Origin: Terrabacter tumescens
Lineage (GTDB): Bacteria > Actinomycetota > Actinomycetes > Actinomycetales > Dermatophilaceae
DNA: 64,000 nucleotides
NCBI RefSeq assembly: GCF_014646815.1
Contig: NZ_BMNZ01000005.1
Location: forward strand, 180,394-244,393
Direction: 5' to 3'
In this document: one piece after another, positions 16,216 to 29,034 of the stretch
Layout: every line of letters begins with the position of its first letter
How positions within the stretch are numbered: the stretch's first letter is position 1
Notes under the pieces: model-generated
Seen by the model: only the letters and a program-made list of their open reading frames with translations
Database searches by the model: none
Told to the model about the DNA's origin: nothing
Translations under genes and position numbers: made by a program

Positions 16216-17526
16216 TCAGCGGTCGCGGGGCCGGCGCCAGCGGCCGGCTGCGATCTGGTCGCCGCCGACCCACACGCCACCCACGTCGGAGGTGGTGCCG
16301 AGGGCGAAGACCTTGGACAGCGCATCGTTGGCGGACGCGGCATTGGCCAGGCCGACGGCGAGCGGGTCGCCGGGCTCGGGCAGCACCCAGATGGCGTCGA
16401 ACTGCCGGCCCACCGACAGCACGCCCACCTCGTCGGCCAGCCCCAGGGCGTCGGCGCCGGCGGCCGTGGACAGCCAGAGCAGGTGCGCCGAGGTGAGCGG
16501 CAGGCCCTGCTCGCCGAGCAGCTGCTGCGCGAAGTAGGCCTGGAGGCCCTCCTTGAAGAGGGAGAAGCCGGTGCCCGCACCGACGTCGGAGCCCAGGGCC
16601 ACCCGCACCCCGGCCTCGACGTGCCGACGCAGGGGGAACAGGCCGCTGCCGAGCGCTGCGTTGCTCGTGGGGCAGTGCGCGACCGCCGTCCCACGGCCCG
16701 CGAGGGTGGCCAGCTCCCGGTCGGTCGGGTGCACGTCGTGGGCCAGCACCGACCGCGGGGTGAGCAGGCCGTGCCGGTCGTAGGTGTCGACGTAGGCCGC
16801 ACCGTCGAAAAGGCTTGCGACCTCGCGGATCTCGTGGACGTTCTCGTTGACGTGCGAGGTGAAGAACGCGCCCGGCACCTCGGCGACGGTCTGCGCGCAG
16901 GACTCGAGGAGAGCGTCGCTCGCCGACAGGGAGAAACGCGGCGTCACGGCATACCTCAGGCGTCCCTTGCCGTGCCAGCGGTCGGCGAGCTCGCGTGACT
17001 CCGCCCGGGCGCGCTCCGGTGTGGTGAGGAGGGGTTCGGGCAGGAGGCGGTCGGACGTGACGAGCCCGGTCGTCACGCGCAGGCCCCACTGGTCGGCCGC
17101 CTCGAACATCGTGTCGACCGCCCCGGCGAAGTGCGCCCCGAAGACGAGGGCGGTCGTCGTCCCGGCGTCGACGAGCCCGGACACGAAGTCGTGCGCGACG
17201 CCGCGCGCGTGGTCGACGTCCGCCAGACGCATCTCCTCCGGCAGCGCGCACTGGTCGAGCCAGTCGAGCAGCGGCAGACCGAGTCCACCGATGATGCGCA
17301 CCTGCGGGAAGTGGACGTGGGTGTCGACCATCCCCGGCAGCAGGATCCCCTCGCGCAGGTTGAGGACCGGCTCGTCGGGATGCGTTGACCGGAGGGTCTC
17401 GAACGGTCCACGCGCGGTGATGACGCCCTGCTCGACGAGGAGCCCGCAGTCGTCGTCCGAGCGCAGCCGGCCCCCGGTGAAGGGGTTGGCCGGAGTGTCG
17501 AGGACGGACGCCCTGAAGAGCGTCAC
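16216..17526 (-). CDS. guaD: Guanine deaminase
   Basis: A 436-residue amidohydrolase that converts guanine to xanthine and ammonia in the cytoplasm. Metal-binding and active-site motifs are complete and in order: DTHVHFPQV (HxH), FTSHVNENVHEI, VLAHDVHPTD, CPTSNAALGSG and LGSDVGAGTGFSLF with the metal Asp. The pattern matches guanine deaminase rather than other cytosine- or adenosine-type deaminases. The GTG start at 17526 overlaps the xdhC stop (GTGA), so it is the last gene of the xanthine dehydrogenase operon; xanthine produced here is the substrate of the enzyme encoded just upstream. The C-terminus (WRRPRDR) is basic and the motif set shows no damage. Confidence 0.92.
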   Translation of the reverse strand: MTLFRASVLDTPANPFTGGRLRSDDDCGLLVEQGVITARGPFETLRSTHPDEPVLNLREGILLPGMVDTHVHFPQVRIIGGLGLPLLDWLDQCALPEEMRLADVDHARGVAHDFVSGLVDAGTTTALVFGAHFAGAVDTMFEAADQWGLRVTTGLVTSDRLLPEPLLTTPERARAESRELADRWHGKGRLRYAVTPRFSLSASDALLESCAQTVAEVPGAFFTSHVNENVHEIREVASLFDGAAYVDTYDRHGLLTPRSVLAHDVHPTDRELATLAGRGTAVAHCPTSNAALGSGLFPLRRHVEAGVRVALGSDVGAGTGFSLFKEGLQAYFAQQLLGEQGLPLTSAHLLWLSTAAGADALGLADEVGVLSVGRQFDAIWVLPEPGDPLAVGLANAASANDALSKVFALGTTSDVGGVWVGGDQIAAGRWRRPRDR

Positions 17527-18402
17527 GACCGTGCGTCCTGGGCGGCCCGCTCGCGGTCGATGGTGGCGAGCAGGTCGGCGGCGACGGCGACGGCGATCAC
17601 GGCCGGGCTCTTGCCCGCGAGACCGGGGAGGCCGATGGGCGACTGGATCCGACGCAGCGCATCCGCTGAATGGCCTTCTGCCGCAAGGCGTTGCTCGAAG
17701 CGCCGCCACTTGGCCGACGACCCGATCAAGCCTGTCGACCCGAGATGGGAGCACCTCAGGGCGGCGTCGCACAGGGCGACGTCCTCGGCGTGGTCGTGGG
17801 TCATGACGAGCACGTGGGTGCCCCGCGGGACCTGCCCGAGCACCAGCTCGGGGACCGGCGCGTGATGGAGGTGGATGCGCGCCACGGCGTCGCCCAGACC
17901 CGCGAGGCGGTCCGGCTCGAAACGGTCCTTGCGACCGTCGACGAGGTGCAGCTCGAGGTCGTGGCGGCTGAGGATGCGCGCGAGCTCGGTCCCGACGTGG
18001 CCGAGGCCGAAGACGGCGACCGAGGGGACGACGGCGAGCGGCTCGAGCAGGACGGACACCTCACCGCCGCAGCACTGCTGGCCGTGCTCGACAAGGGCGT
18101 GCTCGTTGAGGGAGAGCGACAGCTGGGTCGGCGCGGCATCAGCGGCGCCACTCCCGGCGCCACCCCCGGCGCCACCCCCGGCGCCACCCCCGGCGCCGAG
18201 CGTCCCGAGCAGCTCCCGCGCGCGATCGACGGCGGTGGCCTCGAGGTTGCCGCCCCCGATGCTGCCCCAGGTGCGCTCGGCGGAGACGACCATCTTGGCG
18301 CCGGCCTCCCGGGGCGCGTGCCCCCGCACCGACACGAGGGTGACGAGGACGCCGGGCACCCGATCCACCCGGAGCTGCTCGACCGCTGCGAGCCAGTGCA
18401 CG

Positions 18403-18410
<8 letters not shown>
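17523..18410 (-). CDS. xdhC: Xanthine dehydrogenase accessory protein XdhC
   Basis: A 295-residue maturation factor that inserts the sulfurated molybdenum cofactor into xanthine dehydrogenase. The N-terminal XdhC/CoxI domain contains GSIGGGNLEA and the Cys pair in QCCGGEV; the C-terminal Rossmann domain begins VAVFGLGHVGTELARIL. I place the start at GTG 18410 (MADVHWLAAVEQLRV), which overlaps the end of xdhB by eight bases. Between the two halves lies a Gly-Ala tract (GAGGGAGGGAGGGAG) encoded by four direct repeats of CCCGGCGCCAC at about 18150-18200, a likely slippage-prone linker. The downstream gene overlaps as GTGA. All four genes of the operon are tightly coupled. Confidence 0.9.
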
Positions 18411-22354
<3,944 letters not shown>

Positions 22355-22468
22355 CCGCAAGTCCCGTCGTCCACGGACCCATGATGCACCGCCGGGTGCC
22401 GCAGTCGATCAGGGTTGGACACGCAGGTGGACCGAAGAAGCCTGCCCCACTCGGCCCGGATGGACTAG

Positions 22469-23095
22469 TCAAGGACGGATCATGCCCTGCCGGCAGCCAT
22501 CGTCACGCTCGACCAGACCATCGCACGGGTGGGCGCACCGAGACTGCTCGACGATGCCGAGGCGGTCGAGCAGAAAGAGGACCGCCTCGGCGAAGGGGTT
22601 CCCGGACGTCTCGCGGGCCGTGCGCTCCCAGTCCACCTGTTCCCGCAAGGCACGCAGGACCGGCAGCACCGCGCTGACGTCGCAGTAGTGCTCGTCGAGC
22701 GAGGCCAGCTTGTGGATCACCAGCTCGGTGGCGTCGAGCACCGGCATCTCGACGGCAAGCACCTGCATCGTCGTGGCACGCTCGACCTCCGAGCGGTCGG
22801 TCACACGTCCCACGGGCCCGTGGATGACGTCGACCATCGCGCCGTTGGCGAAGACCTTGAAGAGCCAGTCCTCCGGTGGTTGCACCACGTCGAAACCCTG
22901 GTCTGCCAGGAACTGCGCCACCTCGTCCGCATCCTGCGCGGCGATGAGGAAATCGACGTCGTGGTCAGGCTCGGGCCCACCTCGGGCCCATGCGGCATAC
23001 CCGCCCATCAGCGCGAACGGGGCACCGCTCTGCTTCAGGGCCACGGCGACCGTCTTCAGTGCGTCACGCAGGTCCGGCGCGTCCTCCAGGTCCAT
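22469..23095 (-). CDS. Nucleotidyltransferase-fold protein
   Basis: A 208-residue protein with a DNA polymerase beta-like nucleotidyltransferase core: LMGGYAAWARGG followed by DHDVDFLI provides the G-G and D-x-D metal-binding signature at about residues 30-50. The rest (QVLAVEMPVLDATELVIHKL) resembles the AbiEii/DUF6036-type group, in which the family includes antitoxin-toxin partners and tRNA- or protein-modifying enzymes. No partner gene (AbiEi-like antitoxin) is adjacent, so a toxin role is not supported here. The last 20 residues are Cys/Gly/Arg-rich and look loosely structured. The gene is divergent from an EEP phosphoesterase gene, with 107 bases between their starts. Confidence 0.7.
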   Translation of the reverse strand: MDLEDAPDLRDALKTVAVALKQSGAPFALMGGYAAWARGGPEPDHDVDFLIAAQDADEVAQFLADQGFDVVQPPEDWLFKVFANGAMVDVIHGPVGRVTDRSEVERATTMQVLAVEMPVLDATELVIHKLASLDEHYCDVSAVLPVLRALREQVDWERTARETSGNPFAEAVLFLLDRLGIVEQSRCAHPCDGLVERDDGCRQGMIRP

Positions 23096-23202
23096 GCGGT
23101 CCCAGTACCCAGACGGCGTCGGCCTGTGCAGCCCGACGTCAGCCGTGAAGACATCAGGGCTCGGTGGCGTGGACGCCGTCGCGAGACGGGTACGAGCCAG
23201 CC

Positions 23203-23985
23203 ATGCGAGTGGCGACCTTCAACATCCTCAACGGACGGGTGCCGACCGACCAGCACGTCGACCTCCAGGGGTTCCGTAGATCGGTCCGCCAGCTCGACGC
23301 AGACGTCCTGGCGATGCAGGAGGTGGACCACAACCAGCACCGGTCGGACCATGCCGACCTCACCGCCATCGCGGCCGAGGAGATGGGGGCTCGTGAGCAC
23401 CGCTTCGTGGCCGCGCTGGCCGGCGGCCCCGGCGCGACATGGGTCGCCGCCACGGGCGAGGAACAACCCGACGCGGCCGCCTATGGGATCGCGCTGCTCA
23501 GCAGGTTCCCCGTCCGAGGCTGGCGTATCGTCCGACTCCCACCGGTGCCGATACCCGTACCGATGCGGTTCTCGGGCCGCCTGCGGCCCGAGCTCGTGCG
23601 TGACGAGCCGCGGGTCGCGGTCGTGGCCGACATCGAGTCGCCCGATGGCCCCGTCACCGTGGCCAACACCCACCTCTCGTTCATCGACTGGTGGAACGGC
23701 AGGCAGCTGCGTCGACTCATGGCTGACGTCGTCGACGAGACCCACCCCCTCGTGGTCATGGGCGACCTGAACATGGAGCCGAACCGCACACGTCACATCA
23801 CCGGCATGCGGTCCGCCGTCGAGGCGACCACGTATCCCACGGAGGCCCCACGCCAGCAGATCGACCACATCCTCCTGCGCGGGCCGGTGCGGTCGCGGCA
23901 CGGCGCGGCCATGGCGCTCCCCGTGTCGGACCACCGCGCGCTCACGGCCGAGCTGATCCTGCAAGACGTGTCGGACCACGTCTGA
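23203..23985 (+). CDS. Endonuclease/exonuclease/phosphatase (EEP) family protein
   Basis: A 260-residue cytosolic metal-dependent phosphoesterase. The start ATG 23203 puts the first family motif (VATFNILNG) at residue 3. The Glu of MQEVDHNQH, the GDLNMEP motif and the terminal SDHRAL motif form the usual active site for Mg2+-dependent cleavage of phosphodiesters or phosphomonoesters. No signal peptide is visible. The substrate cannot be told: members act on DNA, phospholipids, inositol phosphates or RNA. It ends 15 bases before the convergent ribA stop. Nothing in its neighbours points to a pathway. Confidence 0.8.
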   Translation: MRVATFNILNGRVPTDQHVDLQGFRRSVRQLDADVLAMQEVDHNQHRSDHADLTAIAAEEMGAREHRFVAALAGGPGATWVAATGEEQPDAAAYGIALLSRFPVRGWRIVRLPPVPIPVPMRFSGRLRPELVRDEPRVAVVADIESPDGPVTVANTHLSFIDWWNGRQLRRLMADVVDETHPLVVMGDLNMEPNRTRHITGMRSAVEATTYPTEAPRQQIDHILLRGPVRSRHGAAMALPVSDHRALTAELILQDVSDHV

Positions 23986-23999
23986 GCCGGACGCGCGCC

Positions 24000-24734
24000 T
24001 CAGACCGTTCCGCGGCGGGTCGCGACCGACTGCGAGCCCGGAGAGGTCCCGAGGTCCATCGTGTGCGCGTGACGCACGACCTTCGTGGCGAGGTAGTGCG
24101 CGTTCGCGTCGGACAGGTGCACGCCCGTGGGCACCCGGTGCGCGACGGTGACTCCGAGCCGGCGCAGCTGCTCGGCCTTGTCGGGGTTGTTGCTGAGCAG
24201 CGCGACGCGGTCGACGCCGAGCGCGCCGAGCATCTGGGCGGCCACGGTGTAGTCCCGCTCGTCCTCCCCGTAGCCGAGGGCGACGTTGGCCTCGTAGGTG
24301 TCGAGCCCGCGGTCCTGGAGCACGTATGCGTCGAGCTTGGGATACAGCCCGATGCCGCGGCCCTCCTGCCGGAGGTAGAGGAGGAAACCTCCCGACGCGT
24401 CGAGCCGTTCGACGGACTCGCGCAGCTGGGCACCGCAGTCGCAGCGCTGGCTGCCGAAGACGTCACCGGTCAGGCACTCGCTGTGCAGCCGGGTCGGTGT
24501 CGCGCCGGCGTCGCACACCGTCGGTCCGGGTGGCGCTGCCCGCTCGCCGAGCCCGAGCGCGAGGTGCTCGCGACCGTCGGCGAGGCCCTCGAAGGTGAAG
24601 ACGCGCGCCGTCGTCGTGAAGCCGTCCGCGAAGGCCAGCGGCACGAGCACGTGGGTGCGGATCCGGGCCGGCGCGGGACCTGCACCCAGCGGGGCCCTCT
24701 CCCCGGCAACGTCCTTCCTCATCCCGCTGCTCAT
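24000..24734 (-). CDS. ribA: GTP cyclohydrolase II
   Basis: A 244-residue stand-alone GTP cyclohydrolase II without a fused RibB domain. It opens the imidazole ring of GTP to give the pyrimidine precursor of riboflavin or of pterin-like products. Zinc ligands lie in GDVFGSQRCDCGAQL, the catalytic loop is LRQEGRGIGL, and the Tyr equivalent to E. coli RibA Tyr105 is kept (KLDAYVLQD); replacement of that Tyr is known to change the product in a Streptomyces paralogue. The ATG at 24734 overlaps the upstream reductase stop (ATGA). Because it is the last gene of a cluster with a 6-pyruvoyl-tetrahydropterin-synthase homologue, lipid genes and a RibD-like reductase, I infer a dedicated paralogue rather than the housekeeping riboflavin enzyme. 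Confidence 0.88.
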   Translation of the reverse strand: MSSGMRKDVAGERAPLGAGPAPARIRTHVLVPLAFADGFTTTARVFTFEGLADGREHLALGLGERAAPPGPTVCDAGATPTRLHSECLTGDVFGSQRCDCGAQLRESVERLDASGGFLLYLRQEGRGIGLYPKLDAYVLQDRGLDTYEANVALGYGEDERDYTVAAQMLGALGVDRVALLSNNPDKAEQLRRLGVTVAHRVPTGVHLSDANAHYLATKVVRHAHTMDLGTSPGSQSVATRRGTV

Positions 24735-25426
24735 GGCGCCTCCCGGAAGCGGGGCGACAGGGCATAGCGCAGGAGCACGACGTCCCCGATCTGGCGCACC
24801 TCGGCGAGAGTCGCTCGCCTCCCCGGGTGCCACGGGTAGCGACCGTCGCCCACGAAGCGGCAGGCGGCCGAGTCCCCGACGAAGAAGGGCGCCACGACGA
24901 GTTGCAGCTCGTCGGCGAGGTCGTCGGTCAGCATCTGCGTGTGCACCGAGCCGCCGCCCTCCACCATGAGCCGCCCCACGCCGCGCTCGCCGAGGTCCTC
25001 GCACACGCGGCGCATCGTCGCGGGGTGCTCCACACCGACGACCGTGGCCACCGCGCCGAGCCGCGCACGCAGGGTGGGCACAGCGCTGCTGGGCGCATAG
25101 ACCATCTTGTCGGCGCCGTCGGGCGCGAAGAACGCTGCGCCACAGTCGAGCCCGGCCTCGCGGGTCACCGTCACCTTGAGCGGCGACGGCGCCAGACCGC
25201 GTGCGACCCGTGCTGCCCGCCGCTCCGCCGACCGGACCAGCAACCGCGGGTCGTCGCGGCGGATCGTCGTGGCACCGACGAGGATCGCGTCGCTCGCGGC
25301 GCGCTCCTCGTCGACGCGGTCGAAGTCGGCGTCGTTGGACAGCAGGAGCCGCGTCGGGGTCGCCGCACTGAGGTAGCCGTCGATCGACATGCCGCAGCTG
25401 AGCAGGGTGTAGGGGCGGTCAGCCAC
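24731..25426 (-). CDS. RibD C-terminal/dihydrofolate-reductase-like reductase
   Basis: A 231-residue NADPH-dependent reductase of the RibD C-terminal family. It starts at GTG 25426 behind GGAGGGGG. Motifs are SCGMSIDGYLSA at the N-terminus, DAILVGATTIRRDDPRLLVR, and GVGRLMVEGGGSVHTQML, the substrate/NADPH loop of this fold. It lacks the deaminase domain of RibD. Such proteins reduce ribosylamino-pyrimidines, and homologues work with GTP cyclohydrolase II. It overlaps ribA by four bases and the upstream membrane gene by eight bases, so the three are coupled. Likely job: reduction of the product formed by the adjacent RibA. Confidence 0.85.
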   Translation of the reverse strand: MADRPYTLLSCGMSIDGYLSAATPTRLLLSNDADFDRVDEERAASDAILVGATTIRRDDPRLLVRSAERRAARVARGLAPSPLKVTVTREAGLDCGAAFFAPDGADKMVYAPSSAVPTLRARLGAVATVVGVEHPATMRRVCEDLGERGVGRLMVEGGGSVHTQMLTDDLADELQLVVAPFFVGDSAACRFVGDGRYPWHPGRRATLAEVRQIGDVVLLRYALSPRFREAP

Positions 25427-26384
25427 GTGCGACCCCCTCCGCGCAGGCGAGGTCTGCCGACCTCGTCCGGTCACGCCGACCCAGCGTCAGCACCAGCGCT
25501 CCCGGCAAGCTGGAGACGAGCGCCATCACGCCGTAGACGACAGCCGTGCCGACCCCGGCAGCGGCGCCGAGCCCTGCTGCACCGAAGGCCCAGGCCGCCG
25601 CACCTTCGCGCGGCCCCCACCCGGCGACGTTGAGGGGCAGGCTCATCGCCACGAGCACGACGAGCGCCAGTGGCAACAGGCGGGTGACGGGTGCGGTCAC
25701 TCCCGCGGCGCGTGCCGCCACGACGAAGGTCGCTGCGTGCCCGACCACGACGGCCGCGGAGCTCCCGATCACACCCGGCCACGTGCGCCGTCCCAGCACG
25801 CCACTGCGGAGGTCTGCCGACACGGCCCGCACCATGCGTACGACCCGAGAGTCCGGGCCGTGGGTCCGCCGGCCGACCACAAAGGCTCCGATTGTGACGC
25901 TGGCGAGCCCTGCCACGACGCAGACGACGAGGACGCCTGTGCCGGAACGCATCTCGGGCGTGACGGGCACGAGGAGCAGCACGGTGCCGGTCACAGCGGC
26001 GAGGACGACCTGGCCGGCCGAGCGCTCCCACACGACCGAGCGCAGCCCACGTCCCAGGTCTCCGCCGTCCCGGCCGTGCCGGACGCCGCGGTGCACGTCA
26101 CCGAGCACCCCGCCGGGCAGGGTCACGTTGAGGAACTGGGACCGGTACGACTCCGACACGGCCGTGCGCAGCGTCAGCTCGGCACCGAGCCCGCGCGCCA
26201 CGAGCACCCAGCGCCACGCCCCGCAGACGGTCGTCACCAGGGCGATGGCCGCCGCGACCGCGACCGAACCCGCATCGAGGTGGCGCACGGCGTCGACGAA
26301 GGGGCCGGCCCCGACGCGCCAGACGAGGAACGCGACGATGCAGAGCCCCCCGACGGGGCTCAGCCACGACCGGTCGCGGTGCAT
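25419..26384 (-). CDS. LPG-synthase-type (UPF0104) integral membrane protein
   Basis: A 321-residue protein with seven or eight predicted membrane helices, matching the lysylphosphatidylglycerol synthase/UPF0104 membrane domain but without the cytosolic aminoacyl-transfer domain. Conserved segments are RWVLVARGLG, YRSQFLNVTLPGGVLGDVHR and LPLNVAGWGPREGAAAW. Members act as lipid flippases or lipid-handling proteins. I start at ATG 26384, which has GGAG just upstream, rather than a GTG 51 bases earlier. It overlaps the RibD-like gene by eight bases and follows the GT4 gene by 60 bases. Its company suggests that it moves or modifies the lipid-linked product of the cluster. Confidence 0.8.
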   Translation of the reverse strand: MHRDRSWLSPVGGLCIVAFLVWRVGAGPFVDAVRHLDAGSVAVAAAIALVTTVCGAWRWVLVARGLGAELTLRTAVSESYRSQFLNVTLPGGVLGDVHRGVRHGRDGGDLGRGLRSVVWERSAGQVVLAAVTGTVLLLVPVTPEMRSGTGVLVVCVVAGLASVTIGAFVVGRRTHGPDSRVVRMVRAVSADLRSGVLGRRTWPGVIGSSAAVVVGHAATFVVAARAAGVTAPVTRLLPLALVVLVAMSLPLNVAGWGPREGAAAWAFGAAGLGAAAGVGTAVVYGVMALVSSLPGALVLTLGRRDRTRSADLACAEGVARG

Positions 26385-26444
26385 CTGCTCCGACCTTTCT
26401 GCCAGGACCCCCGATGGTGAGGACGTCGGGGGCACGCATCGGGT

Positions 26445-27500
26445 TCAGGCGTCCCGTACCCCGACGAGCACGGCCGAGACCTGCTCCACGGTGCGCGCCC
26501 ACGACGACAGGTCCTGCCGGCGCCGTCGGGCCCGCCGCCGCAGCCGGTCCCGCTCGTCCGGGTCGGTCAGCCAGGACCGGAGCGCTGCCGCCAGGACGTC
26601 GGGCCGCCCGACCGGCACGAGAAGGCCGGCAGGCCCGTCTCCGGTGTGGCCGAGCGCCTCCGGCACCCCGCCGACATTGCTCGCGACCACCGGGACGCCG
26701 TGGGCCAGGGCCTCGGTGACGACCATCCCGAAGGTCTCGACGTGGGAGGGCAGCACGAGGAGGTCGGCGGCGGCATACGCCTCCTCGAGGGCGCTGCCGC
26801 GCAGCGCCCCGACGAGCGCCACCCGGTCGGCCAGGCCGGACCGGGCGAGGCGCTGGCGGAGGTCGGCGACCACGGCCGGTTCACGGTCCAGCGCCCCGGC
26901 CACGACGCACGACCACGACAGGTCGGCGACGAGCCCGAGCGCGGCAGCGAGGTCGGCGTGCCCCTTGTGCGCGGTGACGGCGGCGACGCAGAGCAGCCGA
27001 CCACCCTCGTGCGTGCCCTCCGACGCGGCGCCGCGCTCGGCACCCGGCTGGGCCACGTGCACGGCGTCGACGGCGAGGGCGTAGGTGTCGAGGAGCACCC
27101 CGCGCGTCCACTCGCTCGTCGTGACCACGGCCGAGGCGGCCAGGAGCACGTCCCGTTCGCCCTGCGCTGCAACGGGATCCGACAGACCCAGCGGGAGGTG
27201 GACGAGCACGACGAGGCGCACCCGCCCTACCTCCGGCACGAGCACCGGGGCAGCACAGGACGCGACGAGCCCGTCGACGAGGAGCAGACCACCCTCGGGC
27301 ACGGCGGCGACGACGCCCGCGAGCCGCTCGAGGGCCGCCGCGTCGGGTCGGGGCCACCCACCCGTCACCGGGCGCTCGGTCACCACCCACCCGGCGGCGC
27401 GGAGCCCGTCGAGGACCCGGCGGTCGTACGCGTTGCCACCGCTCACGCGGTCCGGGTCATCGATGTCGGCGGGCACGACGGCGTGGAGCTCCGGGAGCAC
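26445..27500 (-). CDS. GT4-family glycosyltransferase of the pterin/lipid cluster
   Basis: A GT-B glycosyltransferase of about 351 residues. The N-terminal part has HAVVPADIDDPDRVSGGNAY, the donor domain has AAVTAHKGHADLAAALG, and the EX7E motif is in SHVETFGMVVTEALAHG followed by GVPVVASNVGGVPE. The start is uncertain: GTG 27500 (MLPELHAVVPADIDD) agrees best with the usual N-terminus, but GTG 27560 or 27575 would give 20-25 more residues and overlap the preceding gene. It sits between the 6-pyruvoyl-tetrahydropterin-synthase homologue and the membrane protein on the same strand. The sugar donor and acceptor are unknown; a membrane lipid or a pterin are the obvious candidates from context. 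Confidence 0.82.
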   Translation of the reverse strand: MLPELHAVVPADIDDPDRVSGGNAYDRRVLDGLRAAGWVVTERPVTGGWPRPDAAALERLAGVVAAVPEGGLLLVDGLVASCAAPVLVPEVGRVRLVVLVHLPLGLSDPVAAQGERDVLLAASAVVTTSEWTRGVLLDTYALAVDAVHVAQPGAERGAASEGTHEGGRLLCVAAVTAHKGHADLAAALGLVADLSWSCVVAGALDREPAVVADLRQRLARSGLADRVALVGALRGSALEEAYAAADLLVLPSHVETFGMVVTEALAHGVPVVASNVGGVPEALGHTGDGPAGLLVPVGRPDVLAAALRSWLTDPDERDRLRRRARRRRQDLSSWARTVEQVSAVLVGVRDA

Positions 27501-27547
27501 CTCCCGACGCGCCTTCCCCGGCCCCTCCCCCTGCGCAGGCGCGTCCG

Positions 27548-27946
27548 TCAGAGGTCGCACTCGTAGGTCGCCCACGCGACGTGCGACTCGTGGAGCGTGA
27601 CGGCGAGAGCGGTCACCTGGCCCCGCGCCGAGCCGAGGTCTCCGGCCCGCACCCGCTCGGCCACCCGGTCCGCGACGTGGCGGGCCAGCACCTCCGTCGT
27701 GGTGTTGACCCCGGCGAAGGCCGGCTCGTCGTCGAGGTTGCGGTAGCCGAGGGCGCCGACGACCGCGTGGACGTGCTCCGTGGCGAGGCCGATGTCCACG
27801 AGGATGCCGTCGGCGTCGAGCTCGGGGCCCCGGAAGGTCACGTCGACGACGAAGGTGGCGCCGTGGAGCCGCTGGGCCGGTCCGAAGACCTCCCCCCGGA
27901 AGCTGTGGGCGACCATCATGTGGTCCCGGACGGTGACGCTGAACAT
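27548..27946 (-). CDS. 6-pyruvoyl-tetrahydropterin synthase homologue with altered active site
   Basis: A 132-residue T-fold protein of the PTPS/QueD superfamily, recognisable by [32 protein letters not shown] and [17 protein letters not shown]. The active site differs from QueD and PTPS: the usual His-Gly-His zinc pair reads His-Gly-Ala, the catalytic Cys a few residues before it is missing (GPAQRLHG), and the Asp-His-His segment reads GYRNLDD. The first zinc His and the terminal Glu are kept. It may therefore bind a pterin but is unlikely to do the classical reaction. The gene begins 11 bases after the alcohol dehydrogenase stop. From memory, actinobacteria share closely similar proteins in the same gene order, so the changes appear fixed rather than decay. 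Confidence 0.8.
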   Translation of the reverse strand: MFSVTVRDHMMVAHSFRGEVFGPAQRLHGATFVVDVTFRGPELDADGILVDIGLATEHVHAVVGALGYRNLDDEPAFAGVNTTTEVLARHVADRVAERVRAGDLGSARGQVTALAVTLHESHVAWATYECDL

Positions 27947-27957
27947 GGGCTCCCCGC

Positions 27958-28950
27958 TCAGTCGGTGGCTCGGTAGGTGATCGTGTGGCAGACGGCGGGC
28001 AGCGACCCGTCGGCGAGGCGCTGCATCACCTCGGGCAGCTCGTCGAACGGCGAGTCGCCGGTGAGCAGCGCGTCGAAGGCCTCGTCGCGCAGCAGGTCGA
28101 GCGCCAGGGCCAGACGCTGGGCATACGTGTAGCGCGAGCGCCGCGCTGCGGCAACGGAACCCACCTGGCTGGCCCTGATGCGCAGCCGGGACGAGTGGAA
28201 CGACCCACCGAGCGACAGCTCGATTCGGCTGTCGCCGTACCAGCTGAGCTCGGTCACGGTGGCCTCGGGCGCGAGCAGGTCCAGCGAGAGCTGCAGACCG
28301 GCGCCCGTCGCGCTCGTGTGGACGACGAGGTCGTGGTCGCCGCGTGACGCCGCGAGGTCCTCCGGCCGCGCGAAGGCGACACCGAGCCGGGCGGCGATGT
28401 CGGCGCGGGTCGGGTCCACGTCGACGAGCGTCACGTGGCACCCGGGGATCCCGGCGAGCAGGCGGGCCACGCAGCAGCCCACCATCCCGGCACCGACCAC
28501 GGCGGCCCGGTCGCCGACCCGCGGCGCCGCATCCCACAGCGCGTTGACGGCCGTCTCGACGGTCCCCGCCAGCACGGCCCGGCGGGCGGGCACACCGTCG
28601 GGCACCACGACGACCGACTCGGCCGGCACGACGTAGGCCGTCTGGTGCGGGTGCAGGCAGAAGACGGTCCGCCCGACGAGCTCGGTCGGCCCCTGCTCCA
28701 CCGTGCCGACGCCGAGGTAGCCGTACTTCACCGGCGCGGGGAAGTTGCCCTCCTGGTGCGGCGCCCGCATGACCGAGTACTGGTCCTCTGGCACGGCCCC
28801 GCGGAAGACGAGCGTCTCCGTGCCCCGGCTGACGCCCGAGTGGAGGGCGCGCACCAGCACCTCACCATCCGCGGGGGCGGGCACGGCGACCGGGCGGATC
28901 TCGCCCCTGCCGGGCTCGACCACCCAGAACGCCCGCGCATCGGTGGACAC
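27958..28950 (-). CDS. Zinc-binding alcohol dehydrogenase family oxidoreductase
   Basis: A 330-residue medium-chain dehydrogenase and first gene of the minus-strand pterin/lipid operon. It begins at GTG 28950 ([14 protein letters not shown]). The N-terminal catalytic domain has [15 protein letters not shown] and [12 protein letters not shown]; the NAD(P) Rossmann domain has [17 protein letters not shown] and [12 protein letters not shown]. The classical Cys/His catalytic zinc residues are not all present, as in the sorbose/2-deoxy-scyllo-inosose-like and bacteriochlorophyllide-like subgroup. A TACTCT -10-like hexamer ends six bases before the start codon, so the transcript may be leaderless. 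Substrate unknown; context suggests oxidation of a sugar or side chain of the pterin/lipid product. Confidence 0.82.
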   Translation of the reverse strand: MSTDARAFWVVEPGRGEIRPVAVPAPADGEVLVRALHSGVSRGTETLVFRGAVPEDQYSVMRAPHQEGNFPAPVKYGYLGVGTVEQGPTELVGRTVFCLHPHQTAYVVPAESVVVVPDGVPARRAVLAGTVETAVNALWDAAPRVGDRAAVVGAGMVGCCVARLLAGIPGCHVTLVDVDPTRADIAARLGVAFARPEDLAASRGDHDLVVHTSATGAGLQLSLDLLAPEATVTELSWYGDSRIELSLGGSFHSSRLRIRASQVGSVAAARRSRYTYAQRLALALDLLRDEAFDALLTGDSPFDELPEVMQRLADGSLPAVCHTITYRATD

Positions 28951-29034
28951 GCGACCAGAGTAGATCGGTGTCCGTGAACTGTGAGGGCAACGACGGCGTC
29001 CTTGGTTCGAACCCCAATCGGTGAGGTGGAGCAG

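Noticed and set aside
22469-23095. AbiE-type toxin-antitoxin pair
   Set aside because: The nucleotidyltransferase fold is present, but no antitoxin-like gene is adjacent; the neighbour is a divergent EEP enzyme.
24000-24734. Altered GTP cyclohydrolase II making a formyl-pyrimidine product
   Set aside because: The Tyr whose replacement causes that change in a Streptomyces paralogue is retained here (KLDAYVLQD), so the classical reaction is expected.
28985-29025. Possible tRNA because of a GGTTCGAACC T-loop-like sequence near 29010
   Set aside because: The T-stem does not pair on either strand, and no acceptor, D or anticodon arm can be folded. It is only a short palindrome in front of the CDP-alcohol phosphatidyltransferase gene.
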